Source: CAYMUR01 sp964393615 | GTDB lineage: Bacteria > Planctomycetota > Planctomycetia > Pirellulales > Pirellulaceae | Length of the DNA stretch: 37,363 nucleotides | NCBI GenBank assembly: GCA_964393615.1 | Contig: CAYMUR010000051.1 | Location: 1-37,363 of the forward strand | Direction: 5' to 3' | In this document: one piece after another, positions 17,543-27,485 of the stretch | How the letters are laid out: every line of letters starts with the position of its first letter | How positions within the stretch are numbered: position 1 is the first letter of the stretch | The notes under the pieces: model-generated | What the model was told of the DNA's origin: nothing | The model's input: only the letters and a program-made list of their open reading frames with translations | Databases searched by the model: none | Program-made: the position numbers and the translations under genes

Positions 17543-17913
17543 TCAAGTTACCGATTTGCCAAAACTGTCTTATAAGATTGTACGAACCGTTGGACCAGGT
17601 TGTCAACGAGGCGCAGTCGGAGATGCGAAATTTGTGTAAGGTGAATGCCTGTTTGGCGTTTTTTATATTGCAAAACTGATGTTTGTACCTGTGTCAATAC
17701 AGCAGTACAGTGTGTATCTCGGACTGGGAAAGATCGAGTGCATCTTTGCGCGAGCTGCGAATTTCTCGCCAAGTTTAGGTTTACGACAACGGCCTTGCGT
17801 TTCATCGTCCATGTGAAAAAATGGTAAATATTTTTTGATTTTGTGGTCCATAAGCGTAGTTCCATGGTGATGGTGCAGCTGGCACCGTAATTTTTGAAAA
17901 GGTCTGACTGAGA
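17543..17913. other. Divergent spacer between purM and the cytochrome gene
   Basis: This 371-nt spacer should hold the promoters for both divergent genes. It contains the near-palindrome GGTGCAGCTGGCACC around 17873. No tRNA, small gene or clear promoter pair was recognised. Confidence 0.4.
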
Positions 17914-18735
17914 ATGAGCAGTTTTTACAGCAGTTGCGTGAAAAAAAATTACCTAAATGGCCCAGCTGTGAAAAGAGTGCATTTTTCAATGATGTCCTGG
18001 TTCTTGGCAACATATCTGGGTGCATTGATTCTTCATGAGTCCTACTGTGACGAACCGTCCGTTGCGCCCCCTTCTTCGTTTGCACCGGCAGCCGACCTCG
18101 AAAAACAGATCACTTATTTTGTCAAACGTCTTGGAAAGCAATTGGCCGATGAAGCCGACTATGGCGAGGACCGACAAGCAAATGTGGAAAGAGATGCCAG
18201 TACTTTGGCAGTTATTTTGGTTGTGTTGGCAAATCATGATGAGCCGGTTGCTATGAAGGCGTCCTTGTCCGCGCTGTTGCAAGCGGTGCAAAAGCTGACC
18301 GCATCGTCAGACAACTTTTCAGAGGCCAGTGCCGTATTGGAGAACGTCAAAGAATTGCTGGTTGCAGAAAGGGTGAGCAATCTGGTCGAATGGCGAGCTT
18401 CTGGCACCGATTTGGCTGTTTTGATGAAGCAAGTGCCGATCGTTAACAATAGTTTGCGTCGTGGTGTAACCGGACGAAGATTCAAACGGTCTGCAGAACG
18501 ATCTGCTGGTCTGGCGGCTACCTTGGCAGCGTTGGCACACGTATCGGCTTTCGATACCGCGTATTGTGCAAGCGACGAAGATGAAAAACGATGGTGTCAG
18601 ATTTGTGATGATATGCGAGACTCGGCTGGTCGGGTGAATCAGGCGGTCCACAACCTCGACCAAAAAGCGGCAAAAAAAGCACTGGAACAGGTTGTGGAAT
18701 CATGTGATCGTTGCCATGAACAGTTTCGAGATTAG
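17914..18735 (+). CDS. Exported c-type cytochrome-like protein with C-terminal CxxCH
   Basis: The 273-residue frame encodes a hydrophobic signal (MMSWFLATYLGALIL) and a mostly helical, charged body. A single haem c attachment motif, CDRCH, lies at residues 264-268, ten residues from the end. A C-terminal CxxCH after helices recalls the four-helix cytochrome c' fold, but the body (two helical halves of similar size) is longer than cytochrome c', and I do not recognise a precise family. An additional Cys pair, CQIC, lies about 40 residues upstream of the haem motif. The translation start is uncertain: ATG 17914 puts 25 residues before the signal, while ATG 17989 starts directly at it and is the more natural signal peptide. 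Probable role: periplasmic electron transfer or haem-based sensing. Confidence 0.7.
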   Translation: MSSFYSSCVKKNYLNGPAVKRVHFSMMSWFLATYLGALILHESYCDEPSVAPPSSFAPAADLEKQITYFVKRLGKQLADEADYGEDRQANVERDASTLAVILVVLANHDEPVAMKASLSALLQAVQKLTASSDNFSEASAVLENVKELLVAERVSNLVEWRASGTDLAVLMKQVPIVNNSLRRGVTGRRFKRSAERSAGLAATLAALAHVSAFDTAYCASDEDEKRWCQICDDMRDSAGRVNQAVHNLDQKAAKKALEQVVESCDRCHEQFRD

Positions 18736-18739
18736 TTGG

Positions 18740-18774
18740 CAGTGCTATTTTTAGTCAGTGCTATTTTTAGTCAG
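18740..18774. repeat. 16-nt tandem duplication (2.2 copies)
   Basis: CAGTGCTATTTTTAGT occurs twice perfectly, followed by CAG, starting 5 nt after the cytochrome gene stop. The unit shares its period and its CAGTG start with the array beside the assembly gap. It has no hairpin, so it is not an obvious terminator. Confidence 0.85.
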
Positions 18775-19017
18775 CGACCTAAAACTCTACTGATTGTGCT
18801 GATTGGATGGCTAGCCAGAAATACGACAAGGACGGGAATTGTTTCCCAGGCGTTATGACACACGGAAAAAAATAAAAGTTTGATGTAGTTAGCCTCGCGA
18901 ACATTCCAAAGAGCGTGCCTGGAGTGTTAGATTGTTCTTTGAGCAGTAATTGACAATTGCTGCGATCCAAGATTGTTTCCTATTTCTGTTTCTTGGCAAG
19001 GACACTGAGGCACAACA

Positions 19018-21093
19018 ATGCTTATGGCGTATCCGCACCCAGAACTTGATTTTACACACGTACTTCCTTACGGTGCGCTGTTACACGACCACGGTGTGCA
19101 ATTTGTAGTATTCAGCAGATCGGCAACTGCGATGCGACTTTTGCTCTATGAGGATGTGAACAGTCGTGAGCCGGCCGAGATTATATCTTTTGAGCGTGAT
19201 ACGCACCGTTGGGGTGATATCTGGAGTTTGTTCATTCCCGGCATCGGTTCTGGCCAACTTTATCATTTACAAGCTGATGGACCCTACGTGCCCGAAGAAG
19301 GACAATGGTTTGACGGTCGAGCGCGGTTAATCGATCCGTATGCCAAAGCATTGGCCGGCACGTTTCAGTCGAATGAAGATGGTATTCTCCGGCCTCCGAA
19401 ATGCGTGGTGGTAGACGACTATTTCGATTGGAAAGGTGATCGACACATACGGCGGGAGTTGTCAGAGACAATCATTTACGAAATGCATGTGCGTGGCTTT
19501 ACCATGAGCCCCACCAGTCAGGTAGAGCACCCAGGAACCTACCAAGGGGTTATTGAAAAAATTCCTTACTTGAAATCGCTGGGTGTGACGGCAGTTGAGC
19601 TAATGCCTGTCCATGAGTTTCCAATTAATAACCTGAACGGTTGGCGGGACGATTTACCAAACTATTGGGGCTATGACCCCATGGCATTTTTCGCCCCGCA
19701 CCGCGGTTATGCATCCAACACGCAACCGGGCGGCCAGGTAGTTGAGTTCAAGGAAATGGTGCGAGCCCTTCACGAAGCGGACATCGAAGTGATCCTGGAT
19801 GTCGTTTTTAACCATACGTGTGAAGGTAATGAACTTGGGCCCACACTTAGTTTTCGGGGCCTTGAGAACCAGGTTTACTACATGCTTGACAACGGCGGTA
19901 GCCGCTATCGCAACTATTCCGGTTGTGGCAATACGGTGAATGGGAACCATCCGATTGTAAGAGAAATGATTTTTCATTGCCTGCGGCACTGGGTACATAA
20001 CTATCACATTGATGGTTTTCGATTTGATTTGGCTTCGATTCTCAGTCGTGATCGGGCTGGAGAACTGGTTCCCAACCCGCCGCTGGTTGAGATGATTGCT
20101 GAAGATCCGATGTTGGCAGACACAAAAATCATAGCGGAAGCCTGGGATGCTGCCGGTGCTTATCAACTGGGATCGTTTGGCGACCAGCGATGGGCAGAAT
20201 GGAATGGACGTTTTCGTGATGATGTTCGCAGATTTTGGCGTGGCGATGAAAACATGTTAGGCCACTTCGCTACCAGGATTTCTGGTTCGAGTGATCTATA
20301 CGAGTCGAGTGGCCGCCAACCTTACCACAGTATTAATTTTGTCACAGCACACGATGGTTTTACCATGAATGATCTTGTCATGCACTGTGACAAGCATAAC
20401 GAGGCGAATGGTGAAGGGAATCGGGATGGTGAGAATAATAATTACAGTGAAAACTATGGCGTTGAAGGACCTACACAGAACCGCTGGATAAGGGATGTCC
20501 GCCTGCAGCAAATCAAGAATAAATTAACCACGCTCATGCTGAGCCAGGGTGTTCCCATGTTGGTGTCTGGCGATGAGTGTCGTCGTACGCAAAGTGGAAA
20601 CAACAATGCATACTGTCAAGATAACGAAATATCTTGGTTTGACTGGAGACTCGTAGAGGAAAATTCGGACTTGTTGCGGTTTGTGAGTTCACTCGTACAG
20701 TTTCGTCGTCAGCAGCCGACGGTACGGCGAAAATCCTTCTTGCAAGGCGTTCCTGCGCAGGCTAACCATCAACCCGACGTTCGTTGGTTCAGTGCTCTTG
20801 GTGAAGAAGTAGACTGGGGGGGCCATGCTAAAACATTGCTGTGTTGGATCGCTCCACCGAGTATTGATGAGGATCCCGAGTCTGTTGGCCGTGACGTGCT
20901 TTTGCTCTACAACGCGTTCGCTGAACCGTGTCAGTTTTGTTTGCCGTCTGCAACGGGTACGTTTACATGGCAGTTGGTAGTCGATACGGCTGCCACGACG
21001 CCCGATGATATTTACCCTGCTGCAGATGGTCCTGCTCCACCATCAGATAAATTCAGTCTGGCGGGCCACTCCATGCGTTGCTACGTGGCTTGA
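19018..21093 (+). CDS. glgX: Glycogen debranching enzyme, GlgX/isoamylase-like (GH13)
   Basis: The 691-residue cytoplasmic enzyme should hydrolyse alpha-1,6 branch points in glycogen or limit dextrin. An N-terminal CBM48-like beta domain (residues 10-120) leads to a GH13 barrel. Conserved regions are DVVFNHT (region I), DGFRFDLAS with nucleophile Asp337 (region II), IIAEAWD with acid/base Glu374 (region III) and VTAHDG with H445-D446 (region IV). GlgX-type features include YWGYDPMAFFAPHRGYA and NCYCQDNEISWFDW-like sequence (here NAYCQDNEISWFDW). GAGGC 6-9 nt upstream supports ATG 19018. No other glycogen gene is adjacent. The distinction between GlgX and TreX isoamylases is not certain. Confidence 0.93.
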   Translation: MLMAYPHPELDFTHVLPYGALLHDHGVQFVVFSRSATAMRLLLYEDVNSREPAEIISFERDTHRWGDIWSLFIPGIGSGQLYHLQADGPYVPEEGQWFDGRARLIDPYAKALAGTFQSNEDGILRPPKCVVVDDYFDWKGDRHIRRELSETIIYEMHVRGFTMSPTSQVEHPGTYQGVIEKIPYLKSLGVTAVELMPVHEFPINNLNGWRDDLPNYWGYDPMAFFAPHRGYASNTQPGGQVVEFKEMVRALHEADIEVILDVVFNHTCEGNELGPTLSFRGLENQVYYMLDNGGSRYRNYSGCGNTVNGNHPIVREMIFHCLRHWVHNYHIDGFRFDLASILSRDRAGELVPNPPLVEMIAEDPMLADTKIIAEAWDAAGAYQLGSFGDQRWAEWNGRFRDDVRRFWRGDENMLGHFATRISGSSDLYESSGRQPYHSINFVTAHDGFTMNDLVMHCDKHNEANGEGNRDGENNNYSENYGVEGPTQNRWIRDVRLQQIKNKLTTLMLSQGVPMLVSGDECRRTQSGNNNAYCQDNEISWFDWRLVEENSDLLRFVSSLVQFRRQQPTVRRKSFLQGVPAQANHQPDVRWFSALGEEVDWGGHAKTLLCWIAPPSIDEDPESVGRDVLLLYNAFAEPCQFCLPSATGTFTWQLVVDTAATTPDDIYPAADGPAPPSDKFSLAGHSMRCYVA

Positions 21094-21506
21094 GAATATG
21101 GGGAATAGGTTTGGGGATGCCCAGAATGAATGTGGCAATCGTAAACCGATTGCACGGGAACGGTTCAGGTTGTCCATGGACTGTAACACGTCTGACAGAT
21201 TGGTAAGGTGTGCCTGGGGCACAAGCAGGTGGTGATCGTGATCCCGTCACCGAGATGGTGTGAAATATTTCGATAGAACCGGGGTATTACGTCTTCTTCT
21301 TATCGGTTCACGAGGAAGGGACTGGGCTTTTAGGTCATCTTTATCTACTCGATGCCTTTCCTGTCTTTTAGGTTTTTGAGGTCCCTGTTTTTTTAAATAT
21401 CTGGACCTTGCCTGATTATCCACGCTTGCATTCGTGAAAAATAGCCGATATCTATTGATAGCTGATAGCTTGTCCAATGAGTACCAGATTACGAACCGGG
21501 AGCTCG
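21094..21506. other. Spacer between glgX and the thioredoxin-fold gene
   Basis: About 410 nt without a credible gene. A weak inverted repeat AGGTCC/GGACCT brackets a T-rich run near 21380-21410 (about 18-nt loop) and could be a poor terminator. Nothing else was recognised. Confidence 0.4.
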
Positions 21507-21962
21507 ATGATGCGGTGGAATGCGTCGCACTTGAGAAGTTTAGTTTTGCTGGCAATGGTCGTTTGTGGCACCACTTCGGTGTTTGGGAAAAATCCACCAT
21601 CCGAAAGGATTCAGTGGCACGCGGACCTTGGCGAAGCGTGGAAAACCACTTGTGAAAGTGGTCGACCTCTGCTGTTGTTTGTGACGGTCGAAAATTGTGG
21701 TTATTGTACCAAGATGAAAAATGGCACCTTTACCGATGAGGCTGTTGTATCGACGATTTCTGAGGCATTTGTGCCAACGTGGATTAACAGCCGAGAATTA
21801 AAACAAATGGTTGACCAATTGCAGATCCGCCTCTTTCCAACGACGCTGATTATTTTACCGGACTACAGGGTTGCCGACCGCATCAATGGATATCTGAATG
21901 CACGGGCGTTACAAGCACGACTCGGCGTGATCGATGTAAATACTCACAACCAACCACGGTAA
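21507..21962 (+). CDS. Exported thioredoxin-fold protein (CGYC)
   Basis: A short thioredoxin-like protein of about 151 residues. A signal peptide (MMRWNASHLRSLVLLAMVV..., cleavage near VFG-KN) precedes LLFVTVENCGYCTKMKNGTF, where C64-G-Y-C67 is the redox pair. The SLFPTT-type cis-Pro segment appears as RLFPTTLIILPD. It resembles the DUF255/thioredoxin_7 group of periplasmic reductases. ATG 21507 is preferred over 21477 because GGGAG lies just before it and the signal peptide then starts correctly. It could be a client of the DsbD-like protein encoded about 5 kb upstream, but there is no operon link. Both active-site cysteines are encoded normally (TGT), unlike the DsbD-like gene. Confidence 0.85.
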   Translation: MMRWNASHLRSLVLLAMVVCGTTSVFGKNPPSERIQWHADLGEAWKTTCESGRPLLLFVTVENCGYCTKMKNGTFTDEAVVSTISEAFVPTWINSRELKQMVDQLQIRLFPTTLIILPDYRVADRINGYLNARALQARLGVIDVNTHNQPR

Positions 21963-22502
21963 CTGGTAAGGTATTGGAGAAAGGCAGCCACGACGTGGTT
22001 TCAAATGAGATACATACTTTTGTATTTCCAGGTAGATTTGTCTGTACACGACACCTTTCAAGGGTCTGAAAGGGAGTCCGCTCATTTGCTATCCTAGGAA
22101 GCGTGGCCCTGTTTGCTTTCGTACACGTTGTAGTGGTATCGTTTAATTTTTCTTTGTCAGGTTCTTTGGCCAGATTGAATACACACAGATCTACGAGAAA
22201 GTAAAACGATGTGTAGCTTGAATCTCGGTGAAAATAAATGACAGTGTCCCTTTTTGAAAGGAAGTAGCAAAGTGCTTTTCACTTTCATTGAGTTTCATAT
22301 CTCAGATTAATCTCGGTAGCACTTGGCAAATTCAGCATATTGTTTAGGGTGCCGTTTTCAGGACCGGATAGGAATGGAAAGTCAGTGCGTGTGACACAGG
22401 GTGTTTGCTTAGTCGAGCCAGTTTGGTTTAGTGTTTTATGGCGTTCTGGCGAAAGGCGTTTCAGTCGGATCTGTTTGGCCGATTTTGTTCATTGAGCCTA
22501 CC
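21963..22502. other. Long spacer with three small hairpins
   Basis: A 540-nt spacer before the methyltransferase. Perfect short inverted repeats are CCTTTCA/TGAAAGG at 22054-22073, CCTTT/AAAGG at about 22250-22262 and AAAGTG/CACTTT at 22269-22285, the last two side by side. None is followed by a T tract. The region could hold a leader or a small RNA, but no known class was recognised. Confidence 0.35.
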
Positions 22503-23330
22503 ATGGTTGATTTGGAAGAATTGTACGACCGATCGTATTATCTGACTGACTGTGAGGGATTTCACGAATTTTCTAAGACCTGGGGGAGAAAACCTTCTCG
22601 CCGTCTGAGGAAATGCGTTAAGTTGCTTCGTCCCAGTCCAGGGCAAAAGATTGCGGACCTTGGGTGTGGTCGCGGTGAAATTGCTTTGAATGCCGCATTT
22701 CTTGGTGCCGAGGTTGTTGCGGTAGACGCATCTCCCCATGCATTAGCATTGCTTCTTGAGGCTGTCAGTCATTGGTCAGATGACGCGGTTCACGATCCCG
22801 GTTGGAAGCATCGAATCGAGACTGTTTTGGCGCCATTGGATCGGTTGCCGTTAGGTGACGGATTGTTGGATGCCGCCGTCATGTCAGACGTGATTGAACA
22901 TATTCCCCGTCCGCAGATTTCGACTGTGTTACGTGAATGTCGACGCGTTTTAAAACCAGCTGGTCGCCTTGTCATCCACACGCAGCCTAACCGTTTGCTG
23001 GTTGACTGGACGGTTCCTGTTTTGTCTTGGTGTTCGTGGTTGTGGGGTGTTCGTTTACCCTCTGATTTGCGCCAAGAAATGACAGCAGGAGCTCGAGGAG
23101 AATACCATCCCAGTGAACAGTCGCGAGGTGAGCTTGGGCGTTGGCTGCAACGAGAAAAATTCGTCATCGACGAACTGTGGTTAGAGGGCAGCTATCCACT
23201 ACATCGCATATTTGGTGAGACGTGTTTGAAGGAAATGGTGCTAAAGCAATTTCGTCACAGTCGCTGGCTTAAGGAATTGCTGGCAGGACAGATTTATGTA
23301 ATTTGTCACCGCCCGGATGATAGACAGTGA
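22503..23330 (+). CDS. Class I SAM-dependent methyltransferase
   Basis: A Rossmann-fold methyltransferase of 275 residues from ATG 22503 (MVDLEELYDRSYYLTD...). Motif I is DLGCGRGEIA at about 52-61, the acidic end of strand beta2 is VVAVDASPHAL, and the post-motif segments are VMSDVIEHIP and LKPAGRLVIHTQPN. It resembles the Methyltransf_11 group that acts on small molecules, lipids or cell-surface glycans. The YDxxYY-type opening is common in methyltransferases of polysaccharide and lipid loci. An upstream in-frame ATG at 22431 would add 24 residues unlike the family. The substrate is unknown, and neighbours give no hint because flanking genes are housekeeping. Confidence 0.88.
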   Translation: MVDLEELYDRSYYLTDCEGFHEFSKTWGRKPSRRLRKCVKLLRPSPGQKIADLGCGRGEIALNAAFLGAEVVAVDASPHALALLLEAVSHWSDDAVHDPGWKHRIETVLAPLDRLPLGDGLLDAAVMSDVIEHIPRPQISTVLRECRRVLKPAGRLVIHTQPNRLLVDWTVPVLSWCSWLWGVRLPSDLRQEMTAGARGEYHPSEQSRGELGRWLQREKFVIDELWLEGSYPLHRIFGETCLKEMVLKQFRHSRWLKELLAGQIYVICHRPDDRQ

Positions 23331-23668
23331 ACCCACGAAGTGGCGGAATACGATGTGAAATGAAAGGGCTGAAGGTACGATTGAACATTCGGGAATGGTT
23401 GTCATTCAGGGAACGGATAAATGGTATCCGACGATTTGTGGCATGAGATGTATGCTGCTTGTTTTGTTGTTTCCCGAAAACTTTGTCTGCAAGCGGCAGC
23501 CCCTGAAAACGGATTTGTTCTGAGAACTTGAGAAGTATGAGAAACTGCTTGGTGTTTGTCACACATTCGCCTGGATTCCACTTACACCAATTCGAAAAAA
23601 TGCCTTTGCTGGACATCCGACAATGGTCTCTGAGGCATTAGAAATCAGGCCAGTTCAATCATGTCTGA
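23331..23668. other. Convergent spacer between the methyltransferase and ftsH
   Basis: 338 nt between converging genes. Only a weak 5-bp inverted repeat (AATCA/TGATT, near 23655-23668) was seen next to the ftsH stop. No gene or strong terminator was recognised. Confidence 0.4.
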
Positions 23669-25777
23669 TTAGACACCACCTTCGGCTTTGCCACCTTCAC
23701 GGCTATTGGTGGTTTTCTCCATGTCCGGTGTGTTAGTGCCAATCGTTCCAGGTACAATCAGCGGGCCGTGAGAGTTTTCGTCGATGATTTCCTTTAAGCC
23801 TTCTGCGTCGATCGTTTCGTGGTCAATCAATTGTAGTGCCAGGGCCTTCAAAGCGTCACGACGTGCATCGAGAATATGACGAACCCGTTCAATCGCTTCG
23901 TTAATAATACGATTTACTTCACTGTCGATTTCGTGTGCGGTCCGTTCACTGTGACTCCGACTTCGGTCTTCACCGAGATTTGGCAGGAAGGCATTGGACG
24001 AGGTTTCTCGAAAATTGACGCGTCCAACACGACTCATGCCATATTGTGTGACCATGGCGCGGGCAATTTCGGTGGCTCGTTCCAGGTCATTTTGCGCACC
24101 GGTCGAAATATCTTTCAGGATGGTTTCCTCGGCGATTGTACCAGCCAACAACACCTGGATGCGGCTTTCCAATTCTCCCTGGGTCAGTAAATATCGATCC
24201 CCTTCAGGTCGTTGTATGGTGTAACCAAGAGCTGCAATACCACGTGGTATGATTGAGACTTTGTGGACTGGATCGGTATTTGGCAAACTATAGGCGACAA
24301 GTGCGTGTCCGCTTTCGTGATAGGCTACCCGTTGTTTTTCGTCTTCGGTCATGACCCGTTGTTTTTTTTCTAACCCTGCCGTCACGCGTTCTACAGCGTC
24401 GTTGAATTCGTCTAAGCTGACCGATTTTTTTTCTTTTCGAGCTGCCAGCAAAGTGGCTTCGTTTACCAGGTTGGCAAGGTCAGCGCCAGCGAATCCGGAG
24501 CAGATGGAAGCAACTTGTTTCAGGTCGACAGTTGGATCAAGTTTGACTTTTTTAACGTGGACTTTGAGGATTTCTTCACGGCCCTTAATATCCGGGCGAT
24601 CGACGAGAATGCTGCGATCAAAGCGACCGGGTCGCAACAAAGCTGGATCGAGCATTTCCGGTCGGTTGGTGGCAGCCATTACGATAACACCACTATCGGA
24701 TTCAAAGCCATCCATTTCGACTAATAGGGCGTTGAGTGTTTGTTCTCGTTCATCATTTCCACCGACCATACTTGTTCCACGTGTTTTACCCAGTGCATCT
24801 AGTTCATCAATGAATACAATACACGGCGCCTTGCCTTCGGCCTGACGAAACATGTCACGGACACGTGCTGCGCCGACGCCGACGAACATTTCAACAAAAT
24901 CTGACCCGGAGAGACTGAAAAAAGGGACGCCTGCTTCACCTGCAATGGCTTTGGCGAGCAAAGTTTTTCCGGTGCCTGGAGGTCCGACGAGTAGTACGCC
25001 CTTGGGAATACGTCCACCAAGAAGCTGATATTTTTCAGGCGATTGCAAAAAGTCTACAATTTCGCGTACTTCCTCGACTGCCTCATCGATTCCAGCGCAA
25101 CCGTCGAAGGTCTCAACCAAGTCTTCCTGGGCATACATCCGTCCCCGGCTACGTCCGAACGCCATCGGCGAACCAGCTCCTCCAATCCGTCGCATCATCA
25201 AAAAGAAAAATAACAACAAGAGTCCGAACATTAACAGCATAAAGCCATAGTTTGTCAGGAAATCGGGTCCTTTCGCGTAGGAGAATCCGATGTTAGCTTC
25301 TTTGAGTATACCGATCAGTAATTCTTCGCTTTCCTGATTATCACTTTTGTGGACATAGATCGAGATTTCCAGTTTCGTCTGTTTTGCCTTGTCCTCTGTG
25401 ACGGGTTCGTTGTCTTGCTCGATGATTTCCCGGTTGACTTTGGCGGTAAGACGATTTTCGTGAATGATGACCTCCTGGAGGTCCCAGTAACGGATTTTTT
25501 TGTTACCTTCTGGAATGATCAGGTATGCGTTTTCTCCTAGTGCGCGCGGAGATAATTGGCCGAGTCGCTGTCTTTCCTCAGTGGTCTTTTCCAGGCGGCA
25601 TTGTTGCACGAGATTTTCGAAATCCGTGAAATCCATCCGTTGGCCGGCCTGATTGAAGAAAAAAAGTCCCAAAAATAGGCAAGCCACGGCAATTGCCGCC
25701 AGATACCACACAAAATTACCAGCGAAGGGGCCACGATTTTCCGTGTCGTGGCGTCCGGAATCGTTATCTTGATCCAT
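23669..25777 (-). CDS. ftsH: ATP-dependent zinc metalloprotease FtsH
   Basis: FtsH is a membrane-anchored AAA+ hexamer that degrades short-lived and misfolded membrane and cytosolic proteins. Two membrane segments (about residues 21-41 and 175-195) flank a periplasmic domain. The AAA module carries Walker A GPPGTGKT near 264-271, Walker B IVFIDELD, the second region of homology NRPEMLDPALLRPGRFDR and the pore motif FVEMFVG. The zinc site is HESGH near 485, and a third ligand is expected in the DISTGAQNDLERAT region. The 702-residue length is slightly longer than E. coli FtsH (about 644) because of the periplasmic part and tail. A TATAAT box on the minus strand at 25818-25813, about 36 nt upstream of the ATG, is a possible -10; no good -35 is seen. 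Confidence 0.97.
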   Translation of the reverse strand: MDQDNDSGRHDTENRGPFAGNFVWYLAAIAVACLFLGLFFFNQAGQRMDFTDFENLVQQCRLEKTTEERQRLGQLSPRALGENAYLIIPEGNKKIRYWDLQEVIIHENRLTAKVNREIIEQDNEPVTEDKAKQTKLEISIYVHKSDNQESEELLIGILKEANIGFSYAKGPDFLTNYGFMLLMFGLLLLFFFLMMRRIGGAGSPMAFGRSRGRMYAQEDLVETFDGCAGIDEAVEEVREIVDFLQSPEKYQLLGGRIPKGVLLVGPPGTGKTLLAKAIAGEAGVPFFSLSGSDFVEMFVGVGAARVRDMFRQAEGKAPCIVFIDELDALGKTRGTSMVGGNDEREQTLNALLVEMDGFESDSGVIVMAATNRPEMLDPALLRPGRFDRSILVDRPDIKGREEILKVHVKKVKLDPTVDLKQVASICSGFAGADLANLVNEATLLAARKEKKSVSLDEFNDAVERVTAGLEKKQRVMTEDEKQRVAYHESGHALVAYSLPNTDPVHKVSIIPRGIAALGYTIQRPEGDRYLLTQGELESRIQVLLAGTIAEETILKDISTGAQNDLERATEIARAMVTQYGMSRVGRVNFRETSSNAFLPNLGEDRSRSHSERTAHEIDSEVNRIINEAIERVRHILDARRDALKALALQLIDHETIDAEGLKEIIDENSHGPLIVPGTIGTNTPDMEKTTNSREGGKAEGGV

Positions 25778-26123
25778 TTCAAAAGCCCTTAGATGTCAAA
25801 ATGTACACTTTTATTATACAACTCATGAGGTCAAGATCAGCCACCATATGGTGTGTAAATCAGCAGTCAGCCTTGTTTTCCGAATGTAGCGGTTCTAGAA
25901 TCTTCCCAACGTGGGAGGACTCTGAGTTCTTCTCGAAACCTTGAAAAAGTGATTGTAAAGAGTAATTTTTTGATTGGGTCGACGAAATGGGACGCTGGTA
26001 ATGCGAAATTGTAGGTGGTGAGGTTACAATTGGCAACGAAATGGACCGAACAGGTTTATAAAAGTGTGATCAGGCATCACGGACAAGCGGCAACATGTCA
26101 CCGTATTATCGACACAACCAATT
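25778..26123. other. Divergent spacer between ftsH and dxr
   Basis: 346 nt that should contain both promoters. On the minus strand a perfect TATAAT lies at 25818-25813 for ftsH. For dxr no convincing hexamers were found. No RNA gene was recognised. Confidence 0.4.
25813..25818 (-). promoter_or_regulatory. Possible -10 box for ftsH
   Basis: TATAAT on the minus strand, preceded directly by TG, 35-40 nt upstream of the ftsH ATG. No TTGACA-like hexamer lies at the usual spacing, so this is tentative. Confidence 0.3.
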
Positions 26124-27287
26124 ATGACCGATTTGCCGATCAAAGTTGCAGTGCTGGGGTCCACCGGAAGTATTGGCACAAGCACACTGGAAGTCATTGG
26201 TGCATCTGGAGGTCGGCTAAAAGCGGTTGCGTTGTCTACCAACCGACGGGTGACCGAAGCCATCCACCAGGCTTGCCAATTTCGTCCACAACGGCTTGTT
26301 ATCGCAGATCGAGAACTTCTTGCAAACCAGGATGTTTCGACATTGCCAGCCGAGACGAGACTTGTCACCGGATCGCATGGATTAATCGAGGCGGCCACGG
26401 CCGCAGAGGTGGATGTGGTGGTTGCAGCGATTGTGGGAACTGCCGGCCTGCGAAGTACTTGGGCCGCTTTAGAAGCTGGCAAAACGGTTGCTTTGGCCAA
26501 TAAAGAAACTTTGGTTGCTGCTGGACCTTTGGCGACACAACTGGCCTTGGACCGTGGAGCCAAGATTTTACCTGTGGATAGTGAGCACAGTGCTTTATTC
26601 CAAGCTTTACAAGCTGGACGATTGGAAGATGTTCAGCGCGTTGTCCTAACGGCCAGCGGTGGGCCGTTCAGAGAATTAACGAAAGAGCAACTTTCGCATG
26701 TAACCGTGAAGCAGGCGCTGGAACATCCGACGTGGAGAATGGGGCGTAAAATTACGGTGGACTCTGCAACCATGATGAATAAAGCTTTGGAAATCATTGA
26801 AGCTCGTTGGTTGTTCCAATTAAGACCAGATCAGATCGACGTGGTGATTCATCCACAGTCTGTGGTGCACTCGATGGTTGAATATGTAGATGGATCCGTG
26901 ATGGCCCAAATGAGCCCACCTGACATGAAGTTGCCAATTCAATATGCATTGACTTTTCCTTGCCGCTGGCCGGGTCCTGCAGCACGTATGGATTGGAGCC
27001 GGTCTCATACGATGGATTTTGAACCTCCCGACCTGGAACGCTTTCCGGCCTTGGAACTTGGTCTGGAAGTCGCCCGTGCTGGTGGTACGTCTGGGGCTGT
27101 ATTGAATGCCGCTAACGAAGCAGCCGTTGGCCACTTTCTCCAGTCGCGGTTAGCTTTTCATAAGATTGTTCCGGCTTGCCGGTCTGTGCTGCACCACCAT
27201 GATTTTGATGCGAGTCCTGATTTGGAAGGTGTGATTGCCATGGACCAGTGGGCGCGCCATGAAATAGATAGGCAGGTATGCGTTTAA
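26124..27287 (+). CDS. dxr: 1-deoxy-D-xylulose 5-phosphate reductoisomerase (Dxr/IspC)
   Basis: Dxr converts DXP to MEP with NADPH, the first committed step of the MEP isoprenoid pathway. The NADPH loop is GSTGSIGTSTLEV at residues 11-23. Further family motifs are ALANKETLVAAG, LPVDSEHSALFQ (metal-binding Asp and Glu), TASGGPFRE and HPTWRMGRKITVDSATMMNKALEIIEARWLF. The length of 387 is close to the usual 390-400. The gene is followed at about 200 nt by rseP, and the dxr-rseP pairing is widespread in bacteria (often with uppS and cdsA, absent here). Identification is secure. Confidence 0.97.
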   Translation: MTDLPIKVAVLGSTGSIGTSTLEVIGASGGRLKAVALSTNRRVTEAIHQACQFRPQRLVIADRELLANQDVSTLPAETRLVTGSHGLIEAATAAEVDVVVAAIVGTAGLRSTWAALEAGKTVALANKETLVAAGPLATQLALDRGAKILPVDSEHSALFQALQAGRLEDVQRVVLTASGGPFRELTKEQLSHVTVKQALEHPTWRMGRKITVDSATMMNKALEIIEARWLFQLRPDQIDVVIHPQSVVHSMVEYVDGSVMAQMSPPDMKLPIQYALTFPCRWPGPAARMDWSRSHTMDFEPPDLERFPALELGLEVARAGGTSGAVLNAANEAAVGHFLQSRLAFHKIVPACRSVLHHHDFDASPDLEGVIAMDQWARHEIDRQVCV

Positions 27288-27485
27288 GACGGTCTGAAGA
27301 CTAACTTGAGTTGCAAAAAACAACAAAAAATGATGAACCAAAATTATAAACAGTTTCCGGACGCTTACCGGTTTGCGCTAGGTTTCGGAAGCGGCCGTAT
27401 GATGCCATTTCAAGAGACTTGTTAATGGCATATTGCGGACGGACTGTTTGTCTTAGTCGTACTTTTGAACTTGAGGAGATACAAC

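Noticed and set aside
26015..26503. Plus-strand Cys/Arg-rich frame over the dxr 5' region
   Set aside because: It overlaps the secure dxr frame and has no family-like features.
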